From: Desulfobacterales bacterium
GTDB taxonomy: Bacteria > Desulfobacterota > Desulfobacteria > Desulfobacterales > RPRI01
DNA: 31,442 nt
Assembly: GCA_030689795.1 (NCBI GenBank)
Contig: JAUYEO010000120.1
Location: 1-31,442, forward strand
Direction of reading: 5' to 3'
Under the pieces are notes generated by a model. It searched no databases, had not been told where the DNA came from, and saw nothing but the letters and a program-made list of their open reading frames with translations. This document shows, in pieces, positions 8,594-16,702 of the stretch. The translations under genes were made by a program, and so were the position numbers. How positions within the stretch are numbered: the stretch's first letter is position 1; each line of letters begins with the position of its first letter.

Positions 8594-8978
8594 AGGAAAG
8601 CTCTGATAGTTTTTTCCAAAGATCATCCGGCTTTATTAAACTTATCTTATGATTTTCATGATAAAACTCATTTGTATTTTTTGAATTATCATCTATCCAT
8701 ATCATGCCTGTAATTTCATCCGGTATAACAGCCAGTTTTTTATTGAGCCATTTAAGGATGATTATCCTGGTGGTTTCAGCGGAACCATCGACCGGATATC
8801 CAAGAAGAAGCCGCATATTTATTACATCAAACAGCTCGCCCCGGTGATATAAAAGCCCTGTATATGGTTCGGGAGTAAGAGGTACCGGCGTTACTTTCGA
8901 ATCGTCAATTATTCTGTGTACATAATCCGATTCTATTCCAATAAATTCATCTTTTGATTTAAAAACAAATAATTTCAT
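8574..8978 (-). CDS. cheW: CheW-like coupling protein
   Basis: Single CheW domain (134 aa) linking receptor and CheA in signalling arrays. Family features are the opening strand MKLFVFKSKDEFIGIESDYVHRII, the GLLYHRGELFDVINMRLLLG segment (compare 'G.in.RG.vlpVidLr..lg'), and TRIIILKWLNKKLAVIPDEITG. The C-terminal third is slightly short and divergent. The start overlaps the stop of the receptor gene as ATGA (8975-8978), and the end overlaps cheA by 20 bases, so the three products are probably translated together in fixed ratio. This one is presumably dedicated to the adjacent receptor and kinase. Confidence 0.85.
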   Translation of the reverse strand: MKLFVFKSKDEFIGIESDYVHRIIDDSKVTPVPLTPEPYTGLLYHRGELFDVINMRLLLGYPVDGSAETTRIIILKWLNKKLAVIPDEITGMIWIDDNSKNTNEFYHENHKISLIKPDDLWKKLSELSYGHNKI

Positions 8979-10276
8979 GGCTGATTTTCTTCGGGCTGAT
9001 TTTCAGGTAATTGCTGAAGCTGTTCCGGCAGAGTGAAATGCTGTTGTGTTTCCATCATTTTTTCAGATAGCCGGTCCAGCAATCTGATGGTGCTTACAAT
9101 CTTTCTGACTTCAACTTTCTGATTTCTTGTTGAAATAACGGTTTTCTGGGTGGATTCAAAATTCTGCGATGCGAAACTTGCAAGCTCCTTAAATTTATCT
9201 GAAAAACTTCTGAGTTCTTTTGCCTGCCTGATTGTAGCCGCTTCCATGCTCTTTATTTCCGAAAATATTTCTTTTACACCGTACAGCATATCGCCGAATG
9301 TCTGGACAATTCCGCGGATGATCTCTCTTCCCTTATCAAGATCTGTCTGATTTTTCACAAGAAATTCTTTAAGAAACTTGTTGTCTGTGAGGATATCTTC
9401 AACCAGCCGGGTTATTGCTTGGGATGACTGCTTTGAGTTTTCGGCCATGTTTCGTATTTCTTCTGCGACTATGGCAAAGCCTTTTCCGGACTCTCCGGCC
9501 CTTGTTGCTTCAATTGAAGCATTCAATGAGAGAAGATCAGTCTTCTGGGCAATCGCTTCCATTACGTTAGTGACCACCTTTATTTTTTCAACCTTGTCGG
9601 GCAACCTGATTATCGGCTGGGCATATTCGCCCATCTCTTTCAGCACAATCTCCAGATGACTAAGTGTTTCGCGGGCATTCGTTTCGCCTTTTTGAGTCTT
9701 TTTTATCGCTTCATCCACTTTCGAAATCGTATGAGCCGACTGGTTTACAAGCTCATCCATCACCTTTATTCCGTCTTCAAGTTTAATTGTGGTATTCCGG
9801 ACTATTTCAGTCTGGTCTTCAGAGCTTTTTGCTATGGATTTTGCAGTAACGTCTATTTCATTGCTGCTTTCCAGAAGTTTTTTTGCGAGCTTTGTAAGGG
9901 TTGAATTTGTCTCATGAATTTTTATCGAAACGCTTTTCATATCAAGAAGCAGAGTTCTAAGATGGTTGACCATTAAAGTAAATATTTCTTCAAGATCGCG
10001 GATCTCATCTTCCGATATTACCTCTATATCCCGAGTCAGATTCCCTTCGCTTATTTCTCTTGCGGCGTTGGTAAGTTTGTTCAGCCGTAAAGTCAGAGAC
10101 CTTGAAAAAATAATACCGAATATGGTTCCGATTCCCATGGCAAGGGCAACTGAAAGACCCTGTGCCAGATAAAAATCTCCCGTTATCCTTTTTACTGTCT
10201 CAATTACGACAATAATAACAAAAAGAAGGATCAAGAAATACGTTATCAGTTTTATTTTTATGCTTGTTTTTCCCAT
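8975..10276 (-). CDS. Methyl-accepting chemotaxis-type receptor without a periplasmic sensor
   Basis: Membrane receptor of 433 aa. Two hydrophobic helices (about 10-28 and 38-58) are separated by only about ten residues, so there is no room for a periplasmic ligand domain. A HAMP domain follows (about 59-112) with ISEGNLTRDIEV and EDEIRDLEEIF. A long coiled-coil signalling region has its hairpin tip at about 241-283: AIAQKTDLLSLNASIEATRA, then GESGKGFAIVAEEIRNMAENS, close to the classical 'I..IA.QTNLLALNAAIEAARAGE' tip. The C-terminus is Gln/Pro/Glu rich (PEQLQQLPENQPEENQP), and no CheR-tethering pentapeptide is seen. The start overlaps the REC-PAS gene by 19 bases. It probably senses membrane state or takes input from a partner protein. 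Confidence 0.9.
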   Translation of the reverse strand: MGKTSIKIKLITYFLILLFVIIVVIETVKRITGDFYLAQGLSVALAMGIGTIFGIIFSRSLTLRLNKLTNAAREISEGNLTRDIEVISEDEIRDLEEIFTLMVNHLRTLLLDMKSVSIKIHETNSTLTKLAKKLLESSNEIDVTAKSIAKSSEDQTEIVRNTTIKLEDGIKVMDELVNQSAHTISKVDEAIKKTQKGETNARETLSHLEIVLKEMGEYAQPIIRLPDKVEKIKVVTNVMEAIAQKTDLLSLNASIEATRAGESGKGFAIVAEEIRNMAENSKQSSQAITRLVEDILTDNKFLKEFLVKNQTDLDKGREIIRGIVQTFGDMLYGVKEIFSEIKSMEAATIRQAKELRSFSDKFKELASFASQNFESTQKTVISTRNQKVEVRKIVSTIRLLDRLSEKMMETQQHFTLPEQLQQLPENQPEENQP

Positions 10277-11064
10277 TGTTCATAATCCTCCAAAGCCAGT
10301 ATCCATCCGACCTTCTTATCTTCCACAATTAACAGAGTGACTATAACCATTGCTTTTCCGGAATCAGTGATTGTGGTAAATACCGTATTATCCAGTTCAT
10401 GGTCGTGCAGTATTCTCTTCAGTGCGTTAATAAGCACCGGCTTGTCATCATTGGGGAATATATCGGTTATAAGGCGGTTTAAGAGTTCAGAAGAGGTCCT
10501 GTTTAATATTTTCATAACAGCCTTATTTACTCCGAGGATCCTCGTATCAGAATCCACTGTGATTACGCCTACCCCTAAGCACTCCATTATTGATTTTTGA
10601 AATTGAAGAGATTCCAGAAGATCTACGGCTTCGCGTCTCGGAAAAAGGGTTCCCGATTCCATGATGCTTTCCGTGTTCGGTACTGCAAAGGAATCAGCGT
10701 CGATTCTATCCATGAATTCATTTACCTTGGCAGCCATCTTTTCCATTGGCCCCTTTGCGATGTAATGATCGGCGCCGATTTTATCGAGAGAGCCAAGATG
10801 CTCGACTATTGTACCTGAAACCGCAACAATTGGAAAACAATTTTCAGGATATTTAGTCCTTACGAAACCGATAAGTCCGGCTCCGTCAATTTTAGGCATT
10901 ACAATATCGGCGAACATCAGATCAATCTTTTCATTTTGAATTTTTGAAATTCCTTCCTTGCCGTCATACGCCTTTATAACGACATATCCTCTTTTTTCAA
11001 GCAGTTCTCCTAAAAATTCCACAAAAAAGAAATCATTATCTACGACAAGCGCTGTTTTCGGCAT
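10258..11064 (-). CDS. Response regulator with REC and PAS domains
   Basis: A 268-aa cytoplasmic protein. The receiver domain (about 1-120) has its phospho-acceptor Asp in LMFADIVMPKIDG (about residue 53) and a conserved Lys in YIAKGP. A linker leads to a PAS domain (about 150-265) with ESLQFQKSIMECLGVGVITV at its start and ILGVNKAVMKILNRTSSELL in the core. There is no DNA-binding or enzymatic output, so it may act by protein contact or ligand sensing. The receiver shares DND.F..EFL, GY.V..A.DG and KGP..-MA..V with the N-terminal receiver of the hybrid kinase at 4035-6929. An AAGGTGA ribosome site precedes the ATG. It is the first gene of a tightly overlapping set with the receptor, cheW and cheA. 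Confidence 0.85.
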   Translation of the reverse strand: MPKTALVVDNDFFFVEFLGELLEKRGYVVIKAYDGKEGISKIQNEKIDLMFADIVMPKIDGAGLIGFVRTKYPENCFPIVAVSGTIVEHLGSLDKIGADHYIAKGPMEKMAAKVNEFMDRIDADSFAVPNTESIMESGTLFPRREAVDLLESLQFQKSIMECLGVGVITVDSDTRILGVNKAVMKILNRTSSELLNRLITDIFPNDDKPVLINALKRILHDHELDNTVFTTITDSGKAMVIVTLLIVEDKKVGWILALEDYEQWEKQA

Positions 11065-11148
11065 AATTTCACCTTTTTAATTTTTCCGTAAGGTGTTTTG
11101 TCTGAAATTCCGTGCAAAACCTGTTAATCTGCTATCTCTCACACAAAG

Positions 11149-11163
11149 TTGTGAATCTCACAA
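11149..11163. promoter_or_regulatory. 15-bp palindrome upstream of the chemosensory operon
   Basis: TTGTGA-ATC-TCACAA is a perfect 6-3-6 inverted repeat, 85 bases upstream of the REC-PAS start in the only non-coding gap of this block. It is not followed by a T tract on either strand in the way a terminator needs. The half-sites resemble CRP/FNR-family half-sites, but the 3-base centre is too short for a standard site. It may be an operator. Confidence 0.3.
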
Positions 11164-11208
11164 GAAAAAAAACAAATTACAGGAAAAATATTCCGTCATG
11201 ATAAAAAA

Positions 11209-13605
11209 TTAACTTATACAGACTCTTCTGATCTCGTTTATATCAGTCATTCCTTTAAAAACCTTCATGATTCCATCCTGCTTTAAAGTGGTCATACTAT
11301 CTTTATACGCCTGTTCAAACAATTCCTCGGTATTTGCGGCTCTTTTTATAAGGCCTTTCGTTACCGGAGTGCCTTCCATGAGTTCGTGTATTCCCATTCG
11401 TCCCTTGTAGCCTGAGCCTGAACACGCCTCACATCCACCTGTGCGATAGAGAACAAGATCGGATGAATATTCAATGCCGGTTGCCGCGAATTTTTCCCTG
11501 CCGTAGTCTGAAATAATATCATCAAATTCCTCACGAGAAGGATTGAACGGCTTTTTGCAGTTTGCGCATAATCTCCTGGTGAGCCTCTGCGCAAGGACTC
11601 CGAGGAAAGCATCGGAGAAGTTAAGCGGGTTAAGCCCCATATCAAGGAGCCTGGTCACTGTTTCGGGCGCGCTGTTTGTATGAAGAGTTGAAAAAACAAG
11701 GTGACCGGTTAAAGATGCTTCAACACCTATCGAAGCCGTTTCCTTGTCCCTCATTTCGCCTATCATGATAACATCCGGATCGAGGCGCAGGAATCCGCGC
11801 ATGACCCTTGCAAAGTCAAGTCCGATTCTTGATTTGACCTCAACCTGCCGCAATCCGGTCTGAGTTATTTCAACCGGATCCTCTGCGGTCCATATTTTGA
11901 TCTCAGGTTTATTGATGTGGCCCAGAGCGGAGTGAAGCGTGGTGGTTTTCCCGGAACCTGTAGGTCCGACAACAAGTACAAGCCCGTAAGGCTGGCCGAT
12001 GATTTTCTTTAAGATTGTCAGGTTGCGTTCATTTAGCCCCATATCATCCAGTTTCATGGCGCCTGCCTTGGCAAGAACCCTTAAAACCGTATCTTCGAAT
12101 CCGCCTGCGGTCGGCATGGTCGACATGCGCAGCTCGAAAACAGGCACCCCTTTGCGTTTCATCTTTATTTTGCCGTCCTGGGGGAGCCGTCTTTCGGCTA
12201 TATCAAGACCCGCCATGATTTTCAGCCTTGAGAGTATTGCTGGGGCCATTGTATTGGGAAGCTGAAGATATTCATGGCAAACCCCGTCCATCCTGAAGCG
12301 TATTACGGTCTTCTTTGTTAATGGAGAAGGCTCGATGTGAATATCGGATACTTTTTTCCTGTGAGCAGTTATAAGCACCTGGTCAACCAGTTTTACGACC
12401 TGGCTGGAGGATTCATCGACAATATCTTTATCAAGCTCTACCTCTTCTTCGACTTCAAAAGATACGTCCGGTATGAATTTGTCAAGATTTTCAAGCGTGG
12501 TTTCCATTGTTTCGGAAGGCTTGTCCGCAGAAAAAAAGCGGTCTATGTATTTTATTATATCTTCTTTGATTCCGACGCAAAACAGTATTTTCTGGTTTGA
12601 CATCATCAGAGCTCTTATATGATCTGTTTTTCTCAGATCCTTCGGATCATCAACAAGAATTTCGGTGAAATTTTTTCCCCAGCTCAACGGCACCCATATA
12701 TAGTGAAGCAGAAAGGATCTTTTCAGTTTGCTGATGAGTTCGACAGGGACGGGCAGTTCGGCATTAAAGCTCTTAAACGGGCAATTGTAGAACAGCGAAA
12801 GGGATTTGCCCACATCCTCCTTTTTTAAATTGAAGTTTTCAATCAGCGCAAGTTCAATACTTTTGCCTGTTTTCTTGGAAGATTCAAGCGCTTTTTGAAG
12901 CTGAGCCTGGGTTACTATAGAGGAATTGAGAAGATAATCAAACTTTGAATTATTGGAAATATTCGAAATCAGAAAATTAAGCTTGTTTACAGCTTCCGCA
13001 TTTTCAGGATCAATGCTCAAAGCTGCCCTGAATAATGAAACTGCAACATCGCTGCGGCCTTTTTTCTCCATTTCCATGCCGAGCCACAGTTTTATCTGTG
13101 AGGTATCCTTATCCGTTATTTTATTCTCGGCGATAAGCCTGTCTGCCTTCTCGATGACAGCAGCGTGCGACTCAATCTTAAAAAGAATTGAGAGCACTTC
13201 AATGACAATCTTTACCAGAGTGTAGCCCTCTTTCGAGCAGTCGAATTTCAGCAGTTTTTCATATTCGGCGGCGGCATCCCTGTGAAGACCGAGCTCTTTT
13301 AAGGCGGATGCATTATTGATGATGTCTTTCACGCTCCCGGAGTCGGACATCGATTTTTTAATTAAATAAAGATCACCCTCCGATAAGCTGGGGCCGGGCT
13401 TTGCATTGTTATTTAAGACCTCGTTTTTCAGCTGATTTACTCTTTCTCTAATTCTTGTAAGTTCTTCCGGATCAATTGCGGCGCCTGCCGCAAGTATCTG
13501 GTCGTAAATGCTCAATGAATCATCAAGCATACCCATGGAATAATAGGTCTCTGCTTCCTGAATCTTGTTTTTAATTTTCACTCCTTCGGAAGCTACGGTA
13601 CTCAT
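11209..13605 (-). CDS. GspE/PilB-type secretion ATPase with N-terminal TPR region
   Basis: AAA-type assembly ATPase of the type II secretion/type IV pilus family, 798 aa against about 560-580 for usual PilB. Residues 1-210 are helical TPR-like repeats (AETYYSMGMLDDSLSIYDQI; SDVAVSLFRAALSIDPENAE). A MshEN-like domain follows (about 218-330: LLNSSIVTQAQLQKALE), which in PilB/MshE relatives can bind cyclic-di-GMP. The catalytic core has SDIHIEP (420-426), Walker A GPTGSGKT (547-554), an Asp box near 574, Walker B DPDVIMIGEMRD (609-620), a His box GHLVFSTLHT (634-643), and four zinc-type cysteines (680, 683, 725, 728). No pilus or secretion partners are nearby. The gene lies upstream of the chemosensory operon on the same strand, so a regulated motor is plausible, but this is inference. 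Confidence 0.88.
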   Translation of the reverse strand: MSTVASEGVKIKNKIQEAETYYSMGMLDDSLSIYDQILAAGAAIDPEELTRIRERVNQLKNEVLNNNAKPGPSLSEGDLYLIKKSMSDSGSVKDIINNASALKELGLHRDAAAEYEKLLKFDCSKEGYTLVKIVIEVLSILFKIESHAAVIEKADRLIAENKITDKDTSQIKLWLGMEMEKKGRSDVAVSLFRAALSIDPENAEAVNKLNFLISNISNNSKFDYLLNSSIVTQAQLQKALESSKKTGKSIELALIENFNLKKEDVGKSLSLFYNCPFKSFNAELPVPVELISKLKRSFLLHYIWVPLSWGKNFTEILVDDPKDLRKTDHIRALMMSNQKILFCVGIKEDIIKYIDRFFSADKPSETMETTLENLDKFIPDVSFEVEEEVELDKDIVDESSSQVVKLVDQVLITAHRKKVSDIHIEPSPLTKKTVIRFRMDGVCHEYLQLPNTMAPAILSRLKIMAGLDIAERRLPQDGKIKMKRKGVPVFELRMSTMPTAGGFEDTVLRVLAKAGAMKLDDMGLNERNLTILKKIIGQPYGLVLVVGPTGSGKTTTLHSALGHINKPEIKIWTAEDPVEITQTGLRQVEVKSRIGLDFARVMRGFLRLDPDVIMIGEMRDKETASIGVEASLTGHLVFSTLHTNSAPETVTRLLDMGLNPLNFSDAFLGVLAQRLTRRLCANCKKPFNPSREEFDDIISDYGREKFAATGIEYSSDLVLYRTGGCEACSGSGYKGRMGIHELMEGTPVTKGLIKRAANTEELFEQAYKDSMTTLKQDGIMKVFKGMTDINEIRRVCIS

Positions 13606-13782
13606 TTATAATTAAATCCTTCAATTAAATGATGCTTATACGATCCCCTTGAAGGTGATGACTGCTGTTTGCGTAAAGAACCGTATGCAGGGACTGTGAG
13701 AGTGAGAATATTCCGGTCTGATTTATTAATATAAGCCGGAGAACTGATTGTAAATATATATCAAAATTGTTTCGGATGCAAT

Positions 13783-15102
13783 CTATTTTTTACCGTCTTC
13801 CGTTTGTCCTGTCGCATAACTTCCGCTGACCTTATTGATATGTACTTTGACAATTCTGTTCCGGATGCTGTCTTCGCCTTTGATAAGAACCGAGAGATAG
13901 TTTGAAGAGATTCCTTTCAACATGCCGCTATTTTCATCTCTTTTATCTTCAATCAGGATGTCGACCTCGGTTCCTGCGGCCTTTTGATAAAAATCCGCCT
14001 TTTTTGATGCTCCAAGCTTTCGCATTTCCGTGCATCTTGCCTTTATGATATTGGAGGGGACCTGTTCAGGAAAGCCGAAGGCAGGCGTCTTTTTGCGAGG
14101 TGAGAAAGGAAAAACATGGAGATAGCTTACCGGGAGCTCCTCTATAAGAGAGTATGTGTTGCGGAAGGCTTCATCGGTTTCACCCGGGAATCCGGCCAAT
14201 ATGTCGACTCCTATCGCCACATCCGGAATCGATTCTTTTATCCGGATTATAAGGTCTTTAAAGTATTCACGGGAGTAAGGCCTGTGCATTTTTTTCAGTA
14301 TCCCGTCGTCTCCGCTTTGGAGAGGGACATGAAAATGGCGGCAGATTTTGCCTGATTCAGCCGCAAGCTTTATTATCCCGGGAGTAAGTTCATTCGGCTC
14401 TATGGAGCTTAACCGCACCCGGTCTATAACGCAGGAGTCGTTTATCAGCTCAAGCAAGGCAGTAAGAGTTGTTTCCGGAGAGAGATCCTGTCCGTATTTT
14501 CCCAGATGTATTCCTGAAAGCACCACTTCCCTGTATCCCGCTTTTCTGAGATTGTTTATGCTTTCAATCACGGACTCAACCGATATGCTGCGGCTTCTGC
14601 CGCGCGCATAAGGGACTATGCAGTAAGTGCAGAAAGCGTCACAGCCGTCCTGAATTTTTAAAAAAGCCCTTGTCCTGCTTCTTGAGCGGGCCGCAGGGGC
14701 ATGAACGAATCCGCCGGAGTCGGCAGGGCATCCGGATCCGGGTGAAAAAGAAAAGCTGTGTGCAGTCTCATTTGTTATTATTTCAAAAATTTTCTCTTTT
14801 TCCTTATTCTCTATTATCCGGTTTATTCCTTCTATTTTTCTCAATTCATCCGGCTCGGTTTGTGCGTAACAGCCGGTTACAATTATTACGGCGCCGGGAT
14901 TTGAGCGTATCGCCTGCCGTATCGCCTGTCTTGACTGCATTGATGCCCTTCGGGTTACGGTGCATGTGTTGATGATGCATAAGCCGGCGACGGTTTCGTC
15001 TCCGGCATGCGTCCATCCTGATGAAACCAGGGATTTTGCAATCGATTCGGATTCACACTGGTTAACTTTGCATCCGAGAGTCGCCGTTATAAATTTAGGC
15101 AT
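13783..15102 (-). CDS. mtaB: tRNA t6A37 methylthiotransferase MtaB
   Basis: Radical-SAM methylthiotransferase that converts t6A37 to ms2t6A37 in ANN-decoding tRNAs (439 aa, usual length). The N-terminal cluster cysteines are Cys11 (TLGCKVNQ, the MtaB hallmark), Cys47 (NTCTVT) and Cys78 (VTGCYAQ). The radical-SAM cluster is Cys154, Cys158 and Cys161 in IQDGCDAFCTYCIVPYARG. HVPLQSGDDGILKKMHRPYS and the C-terminal TRAM-like region (about 375-430) complete the family pattern. A somewhat long Ser/Arg-rich stretch (about 117-145) precedes the radical-SAM core. It is the last gene of the NIL-ferredoxin/mnmA/mtaB operon, 27 bases after mnmA. Identification is strong. Confidence 0.94.
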   Translation of the reverse strand: MPKFITATLGCKVNQCESESIAKSLVSSGWTHAGDETVAGLCIINTCTVTRRASMQSRQAIRQAIRSNPGAVIIVTGCYAQTEPDELRKIEGINRIIENKEKEKIFEIITNETAHSFSFSPGSGCPADSGGFVHAPAARSRSRTRAFLKIQDGCDAFCTYCIVPYARGRSRSISVESVIESINNLRKAGYREVVLSGIHLGKYGQDLSPETTLTALLELINDSCVIDRVRLSSIEPNELTPGIIKLAAESGKICRHFHVPLQSGDDGILKKMHRPYSREYFKDLIIRIKESIPDVAIGVDILAGFPGETDEAFRNTYSLIEELPVSYLHVFPFSPRKKTPAFGFPEQVPSNIIKARCTEMRKLGASKKADFYQKAAGTEVDILIEDKRDENSGMLKGISSNYLSVLIKGEDSIRNRIVKVHINKVSGSYATGQTEDGKK

Positions 15103-15129
15103 TATCGATAAATATACCCTAGTAAAAAG

Positions 15130-16200
15130 TTAAAAAACAAATCCATCAATAAAACCTCCGCCTAAAACTTCATTATCCAGATAAAATACTGCGCCCTGTC
15201 CGGGAGTGACAGCCTGCTGAGGGCTTTTGAAGATCACGGCAGCGGTACGCCTTCCTTCCGGAATCAGGGTGGATATGACGGCTTTATTGCGATACCTTAT
15301 GCGTGTATGAACCTCGATGGGTGATGTCTGCTCTTTTGATATCCAGTTTATGCCTGTTACACGGCACCTGTCTGTTAAAAGATCATTTTTTGAGCCCACT
15401 ACAACAATATTCTTTTTCGCATCGGTACTGATGACATAGTAGGGCTCGGATGCAGGACAGTTGATTCCGCGTCTCTGCCCGACGGTAAAGAGGTGGATTC
15501 CCCCGTGGCTTCCTATTCTTTTCCCGCTGATGTCAACTACGGCTCCGGGTTCGGGTATAAATCCTGTCTCCTGGGAGAGAAACCTGCCGTAGCTCATCTC
15601 TTTTATAAAGCATATGTCCTGGCTTTCACTTTCAACAGCAGGACAGAGCCCTTTTTCGCCTGCGAGCCTTATTACTTCCTGCTTGGTAAACCGGGAAAGA
15701 GGGAAAATTGCCCGTGAAAGCTGTGCCTGCGTAAGGAAGGAGAGAAAATATGACTGGTCCTTTTTTGTGTCTGCGCCTTTTACAAGATGAAACAGGCCGT
15801 CTTTGCCTTTAATCTTTCCGGCATAGTGTCCTGTTGCAAGAGATTCGGCGCCGAGTTTCAGGGCAAAATCAAGAACGGTTCCGAACTTTATCAACGGATT
15901 GCATACGAGGCAGGGATTCGGAGTTTTTCCTGATTTGTATGCATGTGTGAAATAATCGACAACTTTTATTTTGAATTCTCTGCTGCAGTCTAAAATTTCA
16001 ATCCTGATGCCAAGCTGTCCGGCCAGGCCGGAGATTTTCCGAAGAGCCGCTTCCCCGTTCTTTTCAGCCTGTTTGTCATAACGTTCATACCCTGTCAGAA
16101 AATGTATTCCGGTAACCTCGCAGCCTTCCTCTTTCAACAGATATGCGGAAACAAGCGAATCGATCCCTCCGCTTATGGCAATGGCAGTCTTTTTCTTCAT
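15130..16200 (-). CDS. mnmA: tRNA-specific 2-thiouridylase MnmA
   Basis: ATP-dependent enzyme that places sulfur at C2 of U34 in Lys, Glu and Gln tRNAs (356 aa). It has the PP-loop SGGIDS (10-15), GIHF, the TPNPCLVCN motif with Cys97 and Cys100, GHYA, DQSYFLS, and the second catalytic Cys197 in SESQDICFI. The CxxC form (Cys97, Cys100), rather than the DxxC seen in Escherichia coli, gives three cysteines that could hold an Fe-S cluster, as proposed for some U34-thiolation enzymes. The ATG directly abuts the TGA of the NIL-ferredoxin gene with no base between, so the two are probably translationally coupled. The ferredoxin may supply electrons or sulfur. Confidence 0.95.
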   Translation of the reverse strand: MKKKTAIAISGGIDSLVSAYLLKEEGCEVTGIHFLTGYERYDKQAEKNGEAALRKISGLAGQLGIRIEILDCSREFKIKVVDYFTHAYKSGKTPNPCLVCNPLIKFGTVLDFALKLGAESLATGHYAGKIKGKDGLFHLVKGADTKKDQSYFLSFLTQAQLSRAIFPLSRFTKQEVIRLAGEKGLCPAVESESQDICFIKEMSYGRFLSQETGFIPEPGAVVDISGKRIGSHGGIHLFTVGQRRGINCPASEPYYVISTDAKKNIVVVGSKNDLLTDRCRVTGINWISKEQTSPIEVHTRIRYRNKAVISTLIPEGRRTAAVIFKSPQQAVTPGQGAVFYLDNEVLGGGFIDGFVF

Positions 16201-16626
16201 TCAAAAAAAGGAATTGTTTATCGGACGGATTTTCATCGCGCGGGGAGGGCATGCCGGAACGCAAAGTTCACAGACACTGCACCTGCCCTGATCGAAACTA
16301 ACCGTCATATCGGGTCGTTTAACTGAAAGCGCGCCTGTAGGACATACGGCCGTGCAGGCTCCGCAGTGGGTGCATTTGTCATTGTCGCGTTTTACCTCCT
16401 GAGAGGCGTTTTGAACGCTGACTCCCTGACTTTTTAAATACTGGACTCCCTCATTGAAGTTTTTTCTGGACCCCGACAATTCGAGGACCATGATTCCTTC
16501 TTTTCTCGGGAGAACGGTTGCGTTCAGTATATTAAAAACAAGATCATAGTTTCTTGCAAGACAGCAGACTATCGGTTTCTGGACTTCCGTCTGGGGAAAT
16601 CTTAACACCAGTATTTTTGAATACAC
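16201..16626 (-). CDS. NIL-domain protein with two [4Fe-4S] ferredoxin clusters
   Basis: A 141-aa soluble protein. Residues 1-75 form a NIL-like domain (KILVLRFPQTEVQKPIVCCL; GIMVLELSG), the small sensor-type fold also found in methionine ABC transporter ATPases. Residues 84-130 hold two ferredoxin motifs: Cys85, 88, 91, 95 (CTHCGACTAVCP) and Cys116, 119, 122, 126 (CSVCELCVPACP). The start is GTG at 16624-16626, supported by a GGAGG (16633-16637) six bases away. Relatives in methanogens and sulfate reducers act in sulfur transfer, for example with aspartate-semialdehyde sulfurtransferase. Here the gene leads the mnmA-mtaB operon, which suggests a role in tRNA thiolation. Two extra cysteines (21, 22) lie in the NIL part. 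Confidence 0.88.
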   Translation of the reverse strand: MYSKILVLRFPQTEVQKPIVCCLARNYDLVFNILNATVLPRKEGIMVLELSGSRKNFNEGVQYLKSQGVSVQNASQEVKRDNDKCTHCGACTAVCPTGALSVKRPDMTVSFDQGRCSVCELCVPACPPRAMKIRPINNSFF

Positions 16627-16665
16627 TTTAAACCTCCGGAAAATTCTTTATTTTTTTTAAGATTC

Positions 16666-16699
16666 ATATTAATCTCCATTTATAGGTATTGTCAATACC
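16666..16699 (-). promoter_or_regulatory. Promoter of the NIL-ferredoxin/mnmA/mtaB operon inside a perfect palindrome
   Basis: Read on the minus strand, TTGACA (16690-16695) is followed after 18 bases by TAATAT (16666-16671), a good sigma-70-type promoter ending about 40 bases before the GTG. The -35 box is the centre of a perfect inverted repeat GGTATTG-T-CAATACC (16685-16699). This arrangement is typical of a repressor operator. The promoter elements are seen; the regulator is unknown. Confidence 0.6.
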
Positions 16700-16702
16700 A
16701 AC

